Positions 33,892 to 41,069 of a stretch of 43,573 nucleotides of DNA are shown here, one piece after another; position 1 is the stretch's first letter, and every line of letters starts with the position of its first letter. Position numbers and translations under genes: made by a program. Below the pieces are notes generated by a model. It was given only the letters and a program-made list of their open reading frames with translations. It had not been told where the DNA came from and did not search any database. This DNA is from Streptomyces viridochromogenes (GTDB taxonomy: Bacteria > Actinomycetota > Actinomycetes > Streptomycetales > Streptomycetaceae): positions 1 to 43,573 of the forward strand of contig NZ_LGUR01000244.1 in NCBI RefSeq assembly GCF_001270495.1, given 5' to 3'.

Positions 33892-33948
33892 GTCGGGGAA
33901 ACCTCCCGAGGTCGGGCCGCGCGGCGGCGGGCGGCGGGGTGCGGTGCG

Positions 33949-34911
33949 CTACTTGACGGCGAGGGGATTGACGGGGGAGCCGACCGCCCCCGTGATCGGC
34001 AGCGGCGCGGCGGTCAGCCAGAACTCGTGGACACCGTCCGCCGCGCAGTCCTCGGCGAGCGCCTCCAGATCCCACATCTCGCCGATCAGCAGCCCCATGT
34101 TGGGGATGACGACCTGGTGCAGCGGCTGGAAGGCGTTCTCGAACTCGTTGGGCCGCACCTCGAACCCCCAGGTGTCGGTGGCGATCGCGGCGATCTCCGT
34201 CCGGTGCAGCCAGCCGGCCGTGGTGAACGACAGCCCCGGCGCGGGCCCGCCCGCGTACTCGCCCCACCCGCCGCGGCGCACCCGGGCCAGCTGCCCGGTC
34301 CGTACGACGACGATGTCGCCGCGGCCGACGGCCACGCCGTGGGCCTCGGCGGTCGCGGTCAGATGCTCCTCGGTGATCGCGAACCCGTCGGGCAACTCGC
34401 CGTCCCCGCCCACGACCCGGCCCACATCCAGCAGGACACCACGTCCGGCGACGTACGGCGCCATGTGCTCGACGCCGGTGACGAGGTCACCGTCGGAGGT
34501 GACGACCTTCTCGGCCGGCCGCCCGTTCCAGGCGTTGCCGTGGTCGAAGATGTGCCCGAGCCCGTCCCACTGCGTGGAGCACTGCAACGGCATCGCGATC
34601 ACGTCGTCGGCGCCGCCGATCCCGTGCGGGAAGCCCTGGTTGCCCAGCGCCGCGTCGGTGCCCGTGTCGAGCATCGTGTGCACGGGGTTGGTGCGCCGCC
34701 GCCAGCCCTTCTGCGGCCCGTCCATGTCGAACCGCTGCGACAGCGAGAAGCTGACACCCCGCCGCACCAGGGCGGCCCCCTCCCGGCGCTTGCCCTCGTC
34801 GAGGAAGTTCAGGGTGCCGAGCACGTCGTCCTCGCCCCAGCGCCCCCAGTTGGAGTACGCCTTGGCGGCCCCGGCGACGGAGCCCTCGGGGTCGTGCCGG
34901 TCGAGGATCAT
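33949..34911 (-). CDS. Cyclase-family protein with variant metal motif
   Basis: 320 residues of the cyclase / kynurenine-formamidase-like family, recognisable by SNWGRWGEDDVLGTLNFL and by VRTGQ in the middle. The canonical HxGTHxDxPxH metal motif appears as QCSTQWDGLGH (110-120): both first histidines are glutamine while Asp116 and His120 remain. This matches a long STQWD subfamily rather than typical formamidases. It may hydrolyse an amide or lactone/ring-opened product, but the changed site makes activity uncertain. Its ATG overlaps the upstream FAH stop by four bases (ATGA). Confidence 0.78.
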   Translation of the reverse strand: MILDRHDPEGSVAGAAKAYSNWGRWGEDDVLGTLNFLDEGKRREGAALVRRGVSFSLSQRFDMDGPQKGWRRRTNPVHTMLDTGTDAALGNQGFPHGIGGADDVIAMPLQCSTQWDGLGHIFDHGNAWNGRPAEKVVTSDGDLVTGVEHMAPYVAGRGVLLDVGRVVGGDGELPDGFAITEEHLTATAEAHGVAVGRGDIVVVRTGQLARVRRGGWGEYAGGPAPGLSFTTAGWLHRTEIAAIATDTWGFEVRPNEFENAFQPLHQVVIPNMGLLIGEMWDLEALAEDCAADGVHEFWLTAAPLPITGAVGSPVNPLAVK

Positions 34912-35897
34912 GCCGTGCCCTCCGCCACACAGCGGGTGCGCTGCACGCCGAGACCGGTGATCGACCCCTCCATGACGTCGCCGTCGCGCAGCAGCCGTCC
35001 CCAGTGGATGCCGTTGCCGGCCGGGCTGCCGGTCAACACGAGGTCGCCCGGCAGAAGCCGGGCCGTCTGCGAGATGTACGACACCAGCCGCGCGATGCCG
35101 AAGAGCATGTCCTTGGTGGACTCGTCCTGCATGGTGTCGCCGTTGAGCTTGAGGGTGACCCGCAGATCACCGGGATCGGCGATCGACTCGGCCGGCACGA
35201 GCCACGGGCCGAGCGGGGTGAACCCCGGCGCGTTCTTGCAGCGCAGCCAGTCGGTGCCGATGGCCTTCATGTCCCGGCGGAAGACGGTGGCGCGGTCGGT
35301 GAGGTCGTTGGCGATCGTGTACCCGGCGACACACTCCAGCGCCTCCTCGACGGGGACCCGGTAGGCCGGCTTGGCGATGACGGCCGCCAACTCCAGTTCC
35401 CAGTCCGGCTGTTCGGCCCAGGAGGGGAGGACGACGTCGTCGTACGGCCCGGCGATGGTGGTGGGCAGGCCGATGAAGACGTACGGCAGGTCCTCGGCGG
35501 CCCGCCGGTCCATGACCGCGGCGATCTCGGCTCGCGCCTCCTCGACCGTGCGCGGGTCGTCGGGAGAGCGGTGGGCGACCTCCAGGTCGATCACGTGCTG
35601 CCGGTAGTTGGCCCCGGACTGGAAGATCTGCCGGGGCTCGACGGGGGCGTGCACGCGCAGTCTCTCCAGCGGCTGCCAGTCATGGGTGTCGTCGCCGGCC
35701 AGGGCCCGCAACAGGGGGAGTGTGCCCTCCCACCGTTCCAGTACGGCCCGCACACCGGACGGGGCCCAGTCCAGGGCCCTGTTCAGGTCGAGCACCCGGC
35801 CCTCGGCCAGCAGACCGGGAAACGGATCCCGATCCCCGTCCAGGGCGGAGAACGTGCCGAGCGCGAACGGGCCGGCCGGTTGCACGAGCGTTGCCAT
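34908..35897 (-). CDS. FAH-family hydrolase, first gene of aromatic operon
   Basis: 329 residues from the ATG at 35897, preceded by GGAGGAAA; the longer frame reaches into the promoter. Fumarylacetoacetate-hydrolase fold: WELELAAVIAKPAYRVP (metal Glu cluster), NDLTDRATVFRRD, PGFTPLGPWLVPAESI and DLVLTGSPAGNGIHWGR. It likely acts on a hydroxylated dienoic or diketo acid late in the pathway. It is the promoter-proximal gene of a seven-gene leftward operon, 80 bases from the nearest LysR box at 35977-35991. Confidence 0.87.
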   Translation of the reverse strand: MATLVQPAGPFALGTFSALDGDRDPFPGLLAEGRVLDLNRALDWAPSGVRAVLERWEGTLPLLRALAGDDTHDWQPLERLRVHAPVEPRQIFQSGANYRQHVIDLEVAHRSPDDPRTVEEARAEIAAVMDRRAAEDLPYVFIGLPTTIAGPYDDVVLPSWAEQPDWELELAAVIAKPAYRVPVEEALECVAGYTIANDLTDRATVFRRDMKAIGTDWLRCKNAPGFTPLGPWLVPAESIADPGDLRVTLKLNGDTMQDESTKDMLFGIARLVSYISQTARLLPGDLVLTGSPAGNGIHWGRLLRDGDVMEGSITGLGVQRTRCVAEGTA

Positions 35898-35976
35898 CAG
35901 ATTTCCTCCTGCTGGGGTGCGGTCCACTCTGACCCCCATCCTCGAATCACGGAAATCAATCTTCTGTATATGCTGA

Positions 35977-36056
35977 ATCCACGCCATGGATAGTCGACGT
36001 CATGGACAACCGACGCCATGGGTAGTCCATGTACGGGGGTGGCCCATGCCGTGGCC
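35977..36056. promoter_or_regulatory. Five consecutive 16-bp LysR-type boxes
   Basis: Five 16-base units run end to end: ATCCACGCCATGGATA, GTCGACGTCATGGACA, ACCGACGCCATGGGTA, GTCCATGTACGGGGGT and GGCCCATGCCGTGGCC. Unit 1 contains the perfect dyad ATCCA-N5-TGGAT (35977-35991), which fits the ATC-N9-GAT rule of NodD boxes; units 2, 3 and 5 are dyads with altered ends and unit 4 is degraded. The array lies between the aromatic operon and the divergent NodD-type LysR gene. An almost identical box precedes the MFS gene at 38071-38085. Confidence 0.7.
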
Positions 36057-36081
36057 CCCCTCACTCGCCAGGTGGTGCCCC

Positions 36082-37005
36082 GTGAACCTGTCCCGACTCG
36101 ACCTCAACCTGGTCGTCGCCCTGCGCGCCCTGCTGGAGGAACGCAACGTCACCAGGGCCGGCGAGCGCATCGGACTGAGCCAGCCGGCGATGAGCGCGGC
36201 GCTGTCCCGGCTGCGCCGCCACTTCGACGACGAACTGCTCGCCCGGACCGGCAACGCCTACGAACTGACGCCGCTCGGCGTCGCGTTGCGGGACCGCAGC
36301 GCCACCGCCTGCGACCTCCTGGAGCGCGTCTTCGCCAGCCAGGCCGACTTCGACCCGGCCGCCGAGACCCGCGAGTTCACCCTGCTCGCCTCGGACTACG
36401 GCGCGGCCGTGTTCGGCGCCGCGCTCGCCCGCGCCGTGCACCACGAGGCACCCGGCATCCGGCTCACCTTCCAGCACCCGGCGCCCACGGTCGTGGAGAA
36501 CACCGCCGCCCTGCTGAGCACCGTCGACGGGCTGCTGATGCCGCACGGCGTCATCGACGGCTTCCCCGCCGTCGACCTCTACCAGGACCGCTGGCTGTGC
36601 ATGATCGCCGAGGACCACCCCGAGGTGGGCGCCGAACTCACCCTCGACCATCTGGCCCGCCTGCCCTGGGCCGTCTACCAGCGCCCCTACGACGCCCCGG
36701 CCGCCCGCCAGTTGAGCATGCTCGGCATCAGCCCGCACGTGGAGGTCTCCGTCCAGACCTTCCAGTTGCTGCCGTTCATGATCGAGGGGACCCGTCGGGT
36801 CGCGATGATCCAGGAGCGCCTCGCCCGGCGGGCGGTGCGCTCGGCGGCGGTGCGTGTTCTGCCGTGTCCCTTCGAGGCCGTACCGGTGCAGGCGGCGCTG
36901 TGGTGGCACCCGCTGCACGCACAGGACGCGGCGCACATCTGGCTGCGGCAGAAGGCGGCGGAGGTGGGGGCGACGCTGATGGAGGAGGGTGGTGGCCCTC
37001 GGTGA
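36082..37005 (+). CDS. NodD-type LysR regulator of the aromatic operon
   Basis: 307 residues from a GTG at 36082 (AGGTGG upstream), where the family begins. NLSRLDLNLVVALRALLEE, RNVTRAGERIGLSQPAMSAA and LSRLRRHFDDELL are characteristic of the NodD/LinR/PcpR subgroup. The effector domain follows from about residue 85. It is divergent from the aromatic operon and preceded by the 16-bp box array, so it very likely activates that operon in response to a pathway compound and controls itself. A box at 38071-38085 suggests it also controlled the MFS gene. Its 3' end is read antisense by the tail of the broken MFS gene. Confidence 0.9.
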   Translation: MNLSRLDLNLVVALRALLEERNVTRAGERIGLSQPAMSAALSRLRRHFDDELLARTGNAYELTPLGVALRDRSATACDLLERVFASQADFDPAAETREFTLLASDYGAAVFGAALARAVHHEAPGIRLTFQHPAPTVVENTAALLSTVDGLLMPHGVIDGFPAVDLYQDRWLCMIAEDHPEVGAELTLDHLARLPWAVYQRPYDAPAARQLSMLGISPHVEVSVQTFQLLPFMIEGTRRVAMIQERLARRAVRSAAVRVLPCPFEAVPVQAALWWHPLHAQDAAHIWLRQKAAEVGATLMEEGGGPR

Positions 37006-37973
37006 GCCGTATCTCGGCACCGCCCCGCGCCCCACGGGGCGTTGCCCGTCAGGCCAGTCGCTCCGGCCACGGTCGCGGCACTCGCGAGCGCGGTGGCCAG
37101 GCCGATGACACCCGAGTTCACCACGCCCAGGTCGTCCAGCAGATACGCCATCTCGACCGGGACCGTGTAGAACACCATCGCCCCGAAGAAGGTGAGCGCG
37201 CAGACGCCGGCCAACTGCCGCCAAGGGAAGGGCCGACGTACTCCCGGGCTCGCCACCGCGGACGGCGTCCCGGCGGCGGACGCGTGGGTCGGGTGCTGGT
37301 GGGGCTCGTGGGGCTCGTTGGCCGTGCCGGCCGGACGGTCCGCCCGACCGGGCAGAGCGGAGGCCATCAACGGAGCGAGGACCAGGCTCACGGCATAGAC
37401 CCAGAAAGGCGCCTTCCAGCCGGCCGCCCCCACCGCACCGCCGAGTACGAAGAAGACGGTGGCCGACGCGGAGGCGCACATGGTTTGCAGGGCGAGGTAC
37501 TTCACCCGCCGGTGACCGGAGTAGTAGTCGCCGATCAGCGTGGTGCAGCAGGTCATGATGGCGGCCTCGGTGACACCTACGAGCGCGCGGCCGGCGATGA
37601 TGGCGCCCAGCGAGTCCAGCCAGAGCGGCGCCGTGCCGAACACGGCGTACAGCACGGTCGCCACGATCAGCAGCCGCTCGCGGCCCAGCCGGTCCACGAT
37701 CACCCCGGCGAACGGGGCCAGCAGCGCCAGCGACAGCGCCGGAACGGTCAGCGCCAGCGGAACGAGCACCTTGGCGCCCGGCGTCGAGGCGAAGTGGTCC
37801 TGCATCTTCGGCAGCACCGGGGCGATCAGTACGGCGCCCAGGATGGGCAGACAGCTGCCCGCCATCAGCAGGGTGACGCGCAACAGATGGGCCGGGCCCG
37901 ACACGGCGACGGACGACGGAGCGGCGTCGTCGGCCGCGACGGTCGGCGGGGTCGGGGACACGGAACCGGGCAT
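36687..37973 (-). pseudogene. 3'-truncated MFS transporter
   Basis: The open frame encodes 428 residues, but only about the first 308 are transporter: TM1-TM6, a histidine-rich loop, TM7 (about 253-278) and TM8 (about 287-308). MFS motifs include VDRLGRERLLIV (motif A region) and GRALVGVTEAAIMT. From about 37045 leftward the frame leaves transporter sequence, crosses a hairpin, and from residue 323 reads antisense to the LysR gene. TM9-TM12 are missing, and only about 40 bases separate the genes, so no frameshift could restore them. A good GGAG precedes the ATG and an ATC-N9-GAT box lies at 38071-38085. It was probably the uptake or efflux system of the aromatic pathway, lost by a deletion. 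Confidence 0.75.
37028..37041. terminator. Hairpin at the lysR / MFS junction
   Basis: CGCCCC-AC-GGGGCG is a perfect six-base dyad 23 bases after the LysR stop. It is followed at once by an overlapping GGGC-GTT-GCCC dyad (37037-37047). It can end the LysR transcript. It also coincides with the point where transporter homology stops in the broken MFS gene. Confidence 0.5.
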
Positions 37974-38070
37974 GGCGACTCCAGGGGAAGGGTCGGGGAA
38001 CAGGCACGACTATGAGTCGGCCGGCCCCCGGCCACCATCCTCCGAGCGATCCGAATCCCGTATCCAGCTC

Positions 38071-38085
38071 ATCCATGCCGTGGAT
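38071..38085. promoter_or_regulatory. LysR-type box ahead of the MFS gene
   Basis: ATCCATGCCGTGGAT is a perfect ATCCA-N5-TGGAT dyad, the same architecture as the box at 35977-35991. It shares the 11-base core CCATGCCGTGG with the last array unit (36042-36056). It lies 98 bases upstream of the MFS ATG, and ATCCA recurs nine bases to its left. Confidence 0.65.
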
Positions 38086-38106
38086 GCACCACCGCACCGG
38101 AGGCCC

Positions 38107-38754
38107 TCAGTGGGAAGTGGCCACGACCACGAGACCGAAGCCGACGAGCGCGACGCCCGTGGTCCGTCCGAGCGCACGGTGGACCCGTGGTGTCCGAAGA
38201 AGAGGCCCGGCCTTGGACAGGAGCAGCACGTAAGCGCCGAGCCAGACGAGCGTGAGGGCGGCGTGGAGGAGGACGAGGAGCGTCATGGCCCAGGCGGTGG
38301 GCAGAGGGGGCGGGGCCAGGGTGGGGAGCAGTCCGGTGTAGAAGACGGCGATCTTGGGATTGAGGACGTTGCTGATCAGGCCGGTCCGCCAGGGGTTGCC
38401 GACGGAAGGTCGACGGGTTGCCGTGTCCGTGTTCGTGTCCCTGGCTGTGGCCGTGTCTGTGGCTGCGGCATGACGGTTCTGCCACAGCGCCTGTGCTCCC
38501 AGGAACACCAGATAGCCGGCGCCCAGGAGCCTGACGGCCAGATAGGCCGCGGGCGAGGCGGCCAGTACGGCCGCGAGTCCGGCCGCCGTCAACGCGCCCC
38601 AGACCAGCAGCCCGGTCGCGATCCCGCCCACGGTCCGCAGGGCGTCCGCCGGCCCGGCCATGAGGGCGCGGCGGGTCACCACCGCCATGTCCGGCCCCGG
38701 CATGACGGTCAACAGGCCGAGGACACCGAGGGCTGCCGCGAGGTGGGTCAGCAT
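38107..38754 (-). CDS. LysE-family amino-acid exporter
   Basis: 215 residues with about six membrane segments. PGPDMAVVTRRALMAG near residues 18-34 is the LysE/RhtB signature, and NVLNPKIAVFYTGLLP near 130 is the second conserved block. A threonine/aspartate-rich loop (about 98-118, DTATARDTNTDTATRR) of repetitive sequence separates the halves. The ATG overlaps the lyase stop by seven bases, so it is coupled to the ammonia-lyase gene. It probably exports an amino acid related to the lyase substrate. Confidence 0.85.
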   Translation of the reverse strand: MLTHLAAALGVLGLLTVMPGPDMAVVTRRALMAGPADALRTVGGIATGLLVWGALTAAGLAAVLAASPAAYLAVRLLGAGYLVFLGAQALWQNRHAAATDTATARDTNTDTATRRPSVGNPWRTGLISNVLNPKIAVFYTGLLPTLAPPPLPTAWAMTLLVLLHAALTLVWLGAYVLLLSKAGPLLRTPRVHRALGRTTGVALVGFGLVVVATSH

Positions 38755-39920
38755 GTGGGGGAGTGCGGGTTGGCGGCCGTGCCCTCGGTGTTCAACAGCA
38801 CGACGACCGACGCCGCGTCGAGCCCCAACGCCGTACGGCGTTCTGCGGACCCCACATCGCTGAGCACCGCACGCGAACCGGCGAGCGCCGCCGCCCCGCA
38901 GGGGCCCGAGGAGACGCCGAGGGCGGCGAGGCGAGCGGCCGCACGGGCGCTGTCGGCGTCGGTGACGGCGACCGCCGCGTCCAGCCCGCCGTGCAGGTGG
39001 GGCCAGGCGACGCTGGACGGGGTGCCGCAGTTCAGCCCGGCCATGATGGTGTCGCCGGTGGGGACGCTGACGAGCTTGCCCAGGGTGAGGCTTTCGAGGA
39101 CGCAGGCGGCGGCCTCCGGCTCCACCGACAACAGCGCCGGCGGCCGACCGGACGGGCGGCTGCGGTAGTGGGTGACGACGGCCTGGGCCAGGGATCCCAC
39201 GCCGACCGGTACGGCGACGAGGCCGGGCCCCTCGACGACTCCGGCCGCCGCCAGTTGCTCGTCGATCTCGGTGCAGAGAGTGGAGTAGCCCTCGACGATC
39301 CACCCCGGGATCCGCTCATACCCAGGCCACCCGGTGTCCTGGATCAGAACGGCGTCCGGCGCCGCAGCCGCCCGAGCCGCCTGGCGTACGGCTTCGTCGT
39401 ACGGTCCCGGGACCTCGGTGACCTCGGCCTGTTCGGCGACGATGGCCGCCACGGCCCGCGGATGCACACCTTGCGGGACGAAGACATGGGCGCGCTGCCC
39501 GAGCAGGTGGGCCATGCGGGCCACCGCCCGGCCGTGGTTGCCGTCGGTGGCGGTAACCAGGGTGACCGGTGCGGGTGCGGGTGCGGGTGTGGGCGCGGGC
39601 TCCTCGCCGGTTCCTGACCGTTCGGCAAGGGCGCGGTGGACGGCCCAGGATGCTCCGAGCGCCTTGAACGCGGGCAGCCCCAGACGGCACGACTCGTCCT
39701 TGACGAAGGCGCGCCCGACCCCCAACTCCGTTGCGAGTGACGGTAGTTCGGTCAGCGGGGTGGGTGAGTAGTCGGGCAGTGCGGAGTGAAAGTCCCGTAC
39801 GTCGGCGGGTGCGGGTTCACATCGCCAGGTACGGGCAGCGGGACGTACGACGAAGGGGAGGGGACGCGGGGAAGTCAGGGGCGGCAGGGGAGGCGGCTGG
39901 GAGGAGTCGTTGTCGGACAC
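38748..39920 (-). CDS. Diaminopropionate ammonia-lyase-like PLP enzyme
   Basis: 390 residues of the fold-type II PLP group. YSPTPLTELPSLATELGVGR, VKDESCRLGLPAFKALGAS (Lys86 as likely Schiff-base lysine), TATDGNHGRAVARMAHLLGQ and IQDTGWPGYERIPGWIVEGY are the hallmarks of diaminopropionate ammonia-lyase. It should release ammonia from 2,3-diaminopropionate or a similar amino acid in the cytoplasm. A proline/alanine run (about 105-115) is encoded by a hexanucleotide repeat at 39568-39600. It is the first gene of a two-gene unit with a LysE exporter and is divergent from a LysR gene. Confidence 0.85.
   Translation of the reverse strand: MSDNDSSQPPPLPPLTSPRPLPFVVRPAARTWRCEPAPADVRDFHSALPDYSPTPLTELPSLATELGVGRAFVKDESCRLGLPAFKALGASWAVHRALAERSGTGEEPAPTPAPAPAPVTLVTATDGNHGRAVARMAHLLGQRAHVFVPQGVHPRAVAAIVAEQAEVTEVPGPYDEAVRQAARAAAAPDAVLIQDTGWPGYERIPGWIVEGYSTLCTEIDEQLAAAGVVEGPGLVAVPVGVGSLAQAVVTHYRSRPSGRPPALLSVEPEAAACVLESLTLGKLVSVPTGDTIMAGLNCGTPSSVAWPHLHGGLDAAVAVTDADSARAAARLAALGVSSGPCGAAALAGSRAVLSDVGSAERRTALGLDAASVVVLLNTEGTAANPHSPTC
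39568..39600. repeat. Hexanucleotide tandem repeat in the lyase gene
   Basis: Five GGTGCG-like units on the plus strand, three of them identical, encode the alternating Pro-Ala stretch of the lyase on the minus strand. Length changes here would stay in frame, adding or losing two residues per unit. Confidence 0.7.
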
Positions 39921-39977
39921 ATGATCAGGGTCCGACGGTCTCCTGCGATCGGTCCAGCGAATGTTTTCGATCTATAG

Positions 39978-39996
39978 TCATCGGAATTCCTGATGA
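39978..39996. promoter_or_regulatory. Interrupted palindrome between lyase and LysR genes
   Basis: TCATC-GGAATTCC-T-GATGA is a dyad of nine-base arms with a single extra T. It lies in the 101-base divergent gap, next to CTATAG (39972-39977), which reads as a -10-like element on both strands. It is a probable site for the divergent LysR protein. Confidence 0.5.
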
Positions 39997-40021
39997 TTCG
40001 GGCGAGGGGAACGGTCCGGCG

Positions 40022-40930
40022 GTGTTCGACCTTCACCGACTGCGCCTGCTGCGCGAACTCAAGCACCGCGGCACGCTCGCCGCGGTCGCCGCCGCCCTGT
40101 CCTACGCCCCGTCGTCCGTCTCCCAGCAGCTCTCCCAGCTGGAAGCCGAGGTCGGGGCCCGGCTGCTGGAACCGGTAGGGCGACGGGTGCGACTGACCGA
40201 GCAGGCGGAGATCCTCGTCGCCCATACCGAGGCGATTCTGGAACGCCTGGAGCGGGCGGAGGCGGACATCGCCGCGTCCCTGACCGATCTGACCGGCACG
40301 TTGCGTATCGCGTCTTTCCAGACGGCGGCCCTGGCACTGGTGCCTACGGCGCTCGGGCTGCTGCGCGACCGGCATCCGCATCTGCGCGTCCACGTCACAC
40401 AGCTGGAACCGGAGACGGCCCTGCCCGCCCTGCAAGCCCGTGACTTCGACCTGGTTCTAGCCGAGGAGTACCCCGGCAACCCCAACCCACGGCCCGCCGG
40501 ACTCGAACAGGAGGACCTGCTCGACGACCCCCTGCACCTCGCACTGCCGCCACGCGCCACCCGCCCCGACGCGGACGCCCCGATGGCGGCCCTGCGCTCA
40601 CTGGCGGACCACCCCTGGGCGATGGAACCCGAGGGCACGGCCGCCCGGCACTGGGCCATGACCCTGTGCCGCGACGCCGGCTTCGAACCCGACGTGCGGT
40701 TCGAGACCACGGATCTCCTGCTCCACCTCCGCCTGGTCGAGCACGGTCACGCCGCCGCGTTCCTCCCCGACCTCGTGTGGAACGGACGCCCCCCGACCGT
40801 CCCCCTACGACAACTCCCCCGGGGCCGGCGCGCCCGCCGCGTCTTCACCGTCGTACGCAGTGGCCGCGACCGACACCCCGCCATCCTGGCGTGCCGGGAG
40901 GCACTCCACCGAGCGATTGCGCTCCGCTAG
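40022..40930 (+). CDS. LysR-family regulator of the lyase/exporter pair
   Basis: 302 residues from a GTG at 40022; no in-frame ATG precedes the family start, and GAGGGG lies 12 bases upstream, a long spacing. The helix-turn-helix lies at about 3-60 (LRLLRELKHRGTLAAVAAAL, YAPSSVSQQLSQLEAEVG) and the effector domain from about 85 (GTLRIASFQTAALALVPTAL). Its gene is divergent from the ammonia-lyase/LysE unit, with a palindrome between, so it probably controls them by sensing an amino acid. A strong terminator follows at 40985-41010. Confidence 0.9.
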   Translation: MFDLHRLRLLRELKHRGTLAAVAAALSYAPSSVSQQLSQLEAEVGARLLEPVGRRVRLTEQAEILVAHTEAILERLERAEADIAASLTDLTGTLRIASFQTAALALVPTALGLLRDRHPHLRVHVTQLEPETALPALQARDFDLVLAEEYPGNPNPRPAGLEQEDLLDDPLHLALPPRATRPDADAPMAALRSLADHPWAMEPEGTAARHWAMTLCRDAGFEPDVRFETTDLLLHLRLVEHGHAAAFLPDLVWNGRPPTVPLRQLPRGRRARRVFTVVRSGRDRHPAILACREALHRAIALR

Positions 40931-40984
40931 GGGCGCCGTACCTCCAACGCTTGGCTTGCCTTTCCTCGCCCCGGACAGTCGTGT

Positions 40985-41010
40985 GCCGGGCCCGGATACC
41001 CGGGCCCGGC
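40985..41010. terminator. Strong hairpin with T run
   Basis: GCCGGGCCCGG-ATAC-CCGGGCCCGGC has perfect 11-base arms and is followed by TTTCAT. It lies 54 bases after the LysR stop and 59 bases past the end of the leftward repeat-protein gene, so it can serve both. Confidence 0.85.
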
Positions 41011-41069
41011 TTTCATCGACGTGCGACGTCCCCTAAGGAGCCGGGATCAGCTCCGCCTCGTCGTCGTCA

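Noticed and set aside
33010..35364. 784-residue plus-strand frame across the aromatic operon
   Set aside because: It is the antisense of four well-supported genes with no recognisable domain.
29114..35897. Kynurenine (tryptophan) degradation operon
   Set aside because: Formamidase-like and ACMSD-like proteins are present, but there is no cupin-type 3-hydroxyanthranilate dioxygenase or kynureninase, and the cyclase metal motif is altered.
36687..37045. MFS gene broken by a simple frameshift
   Set aside because: There is no remaining DNA that could encode TM9-TM12 in any frame before the LysR gene, so a deletion is needed.
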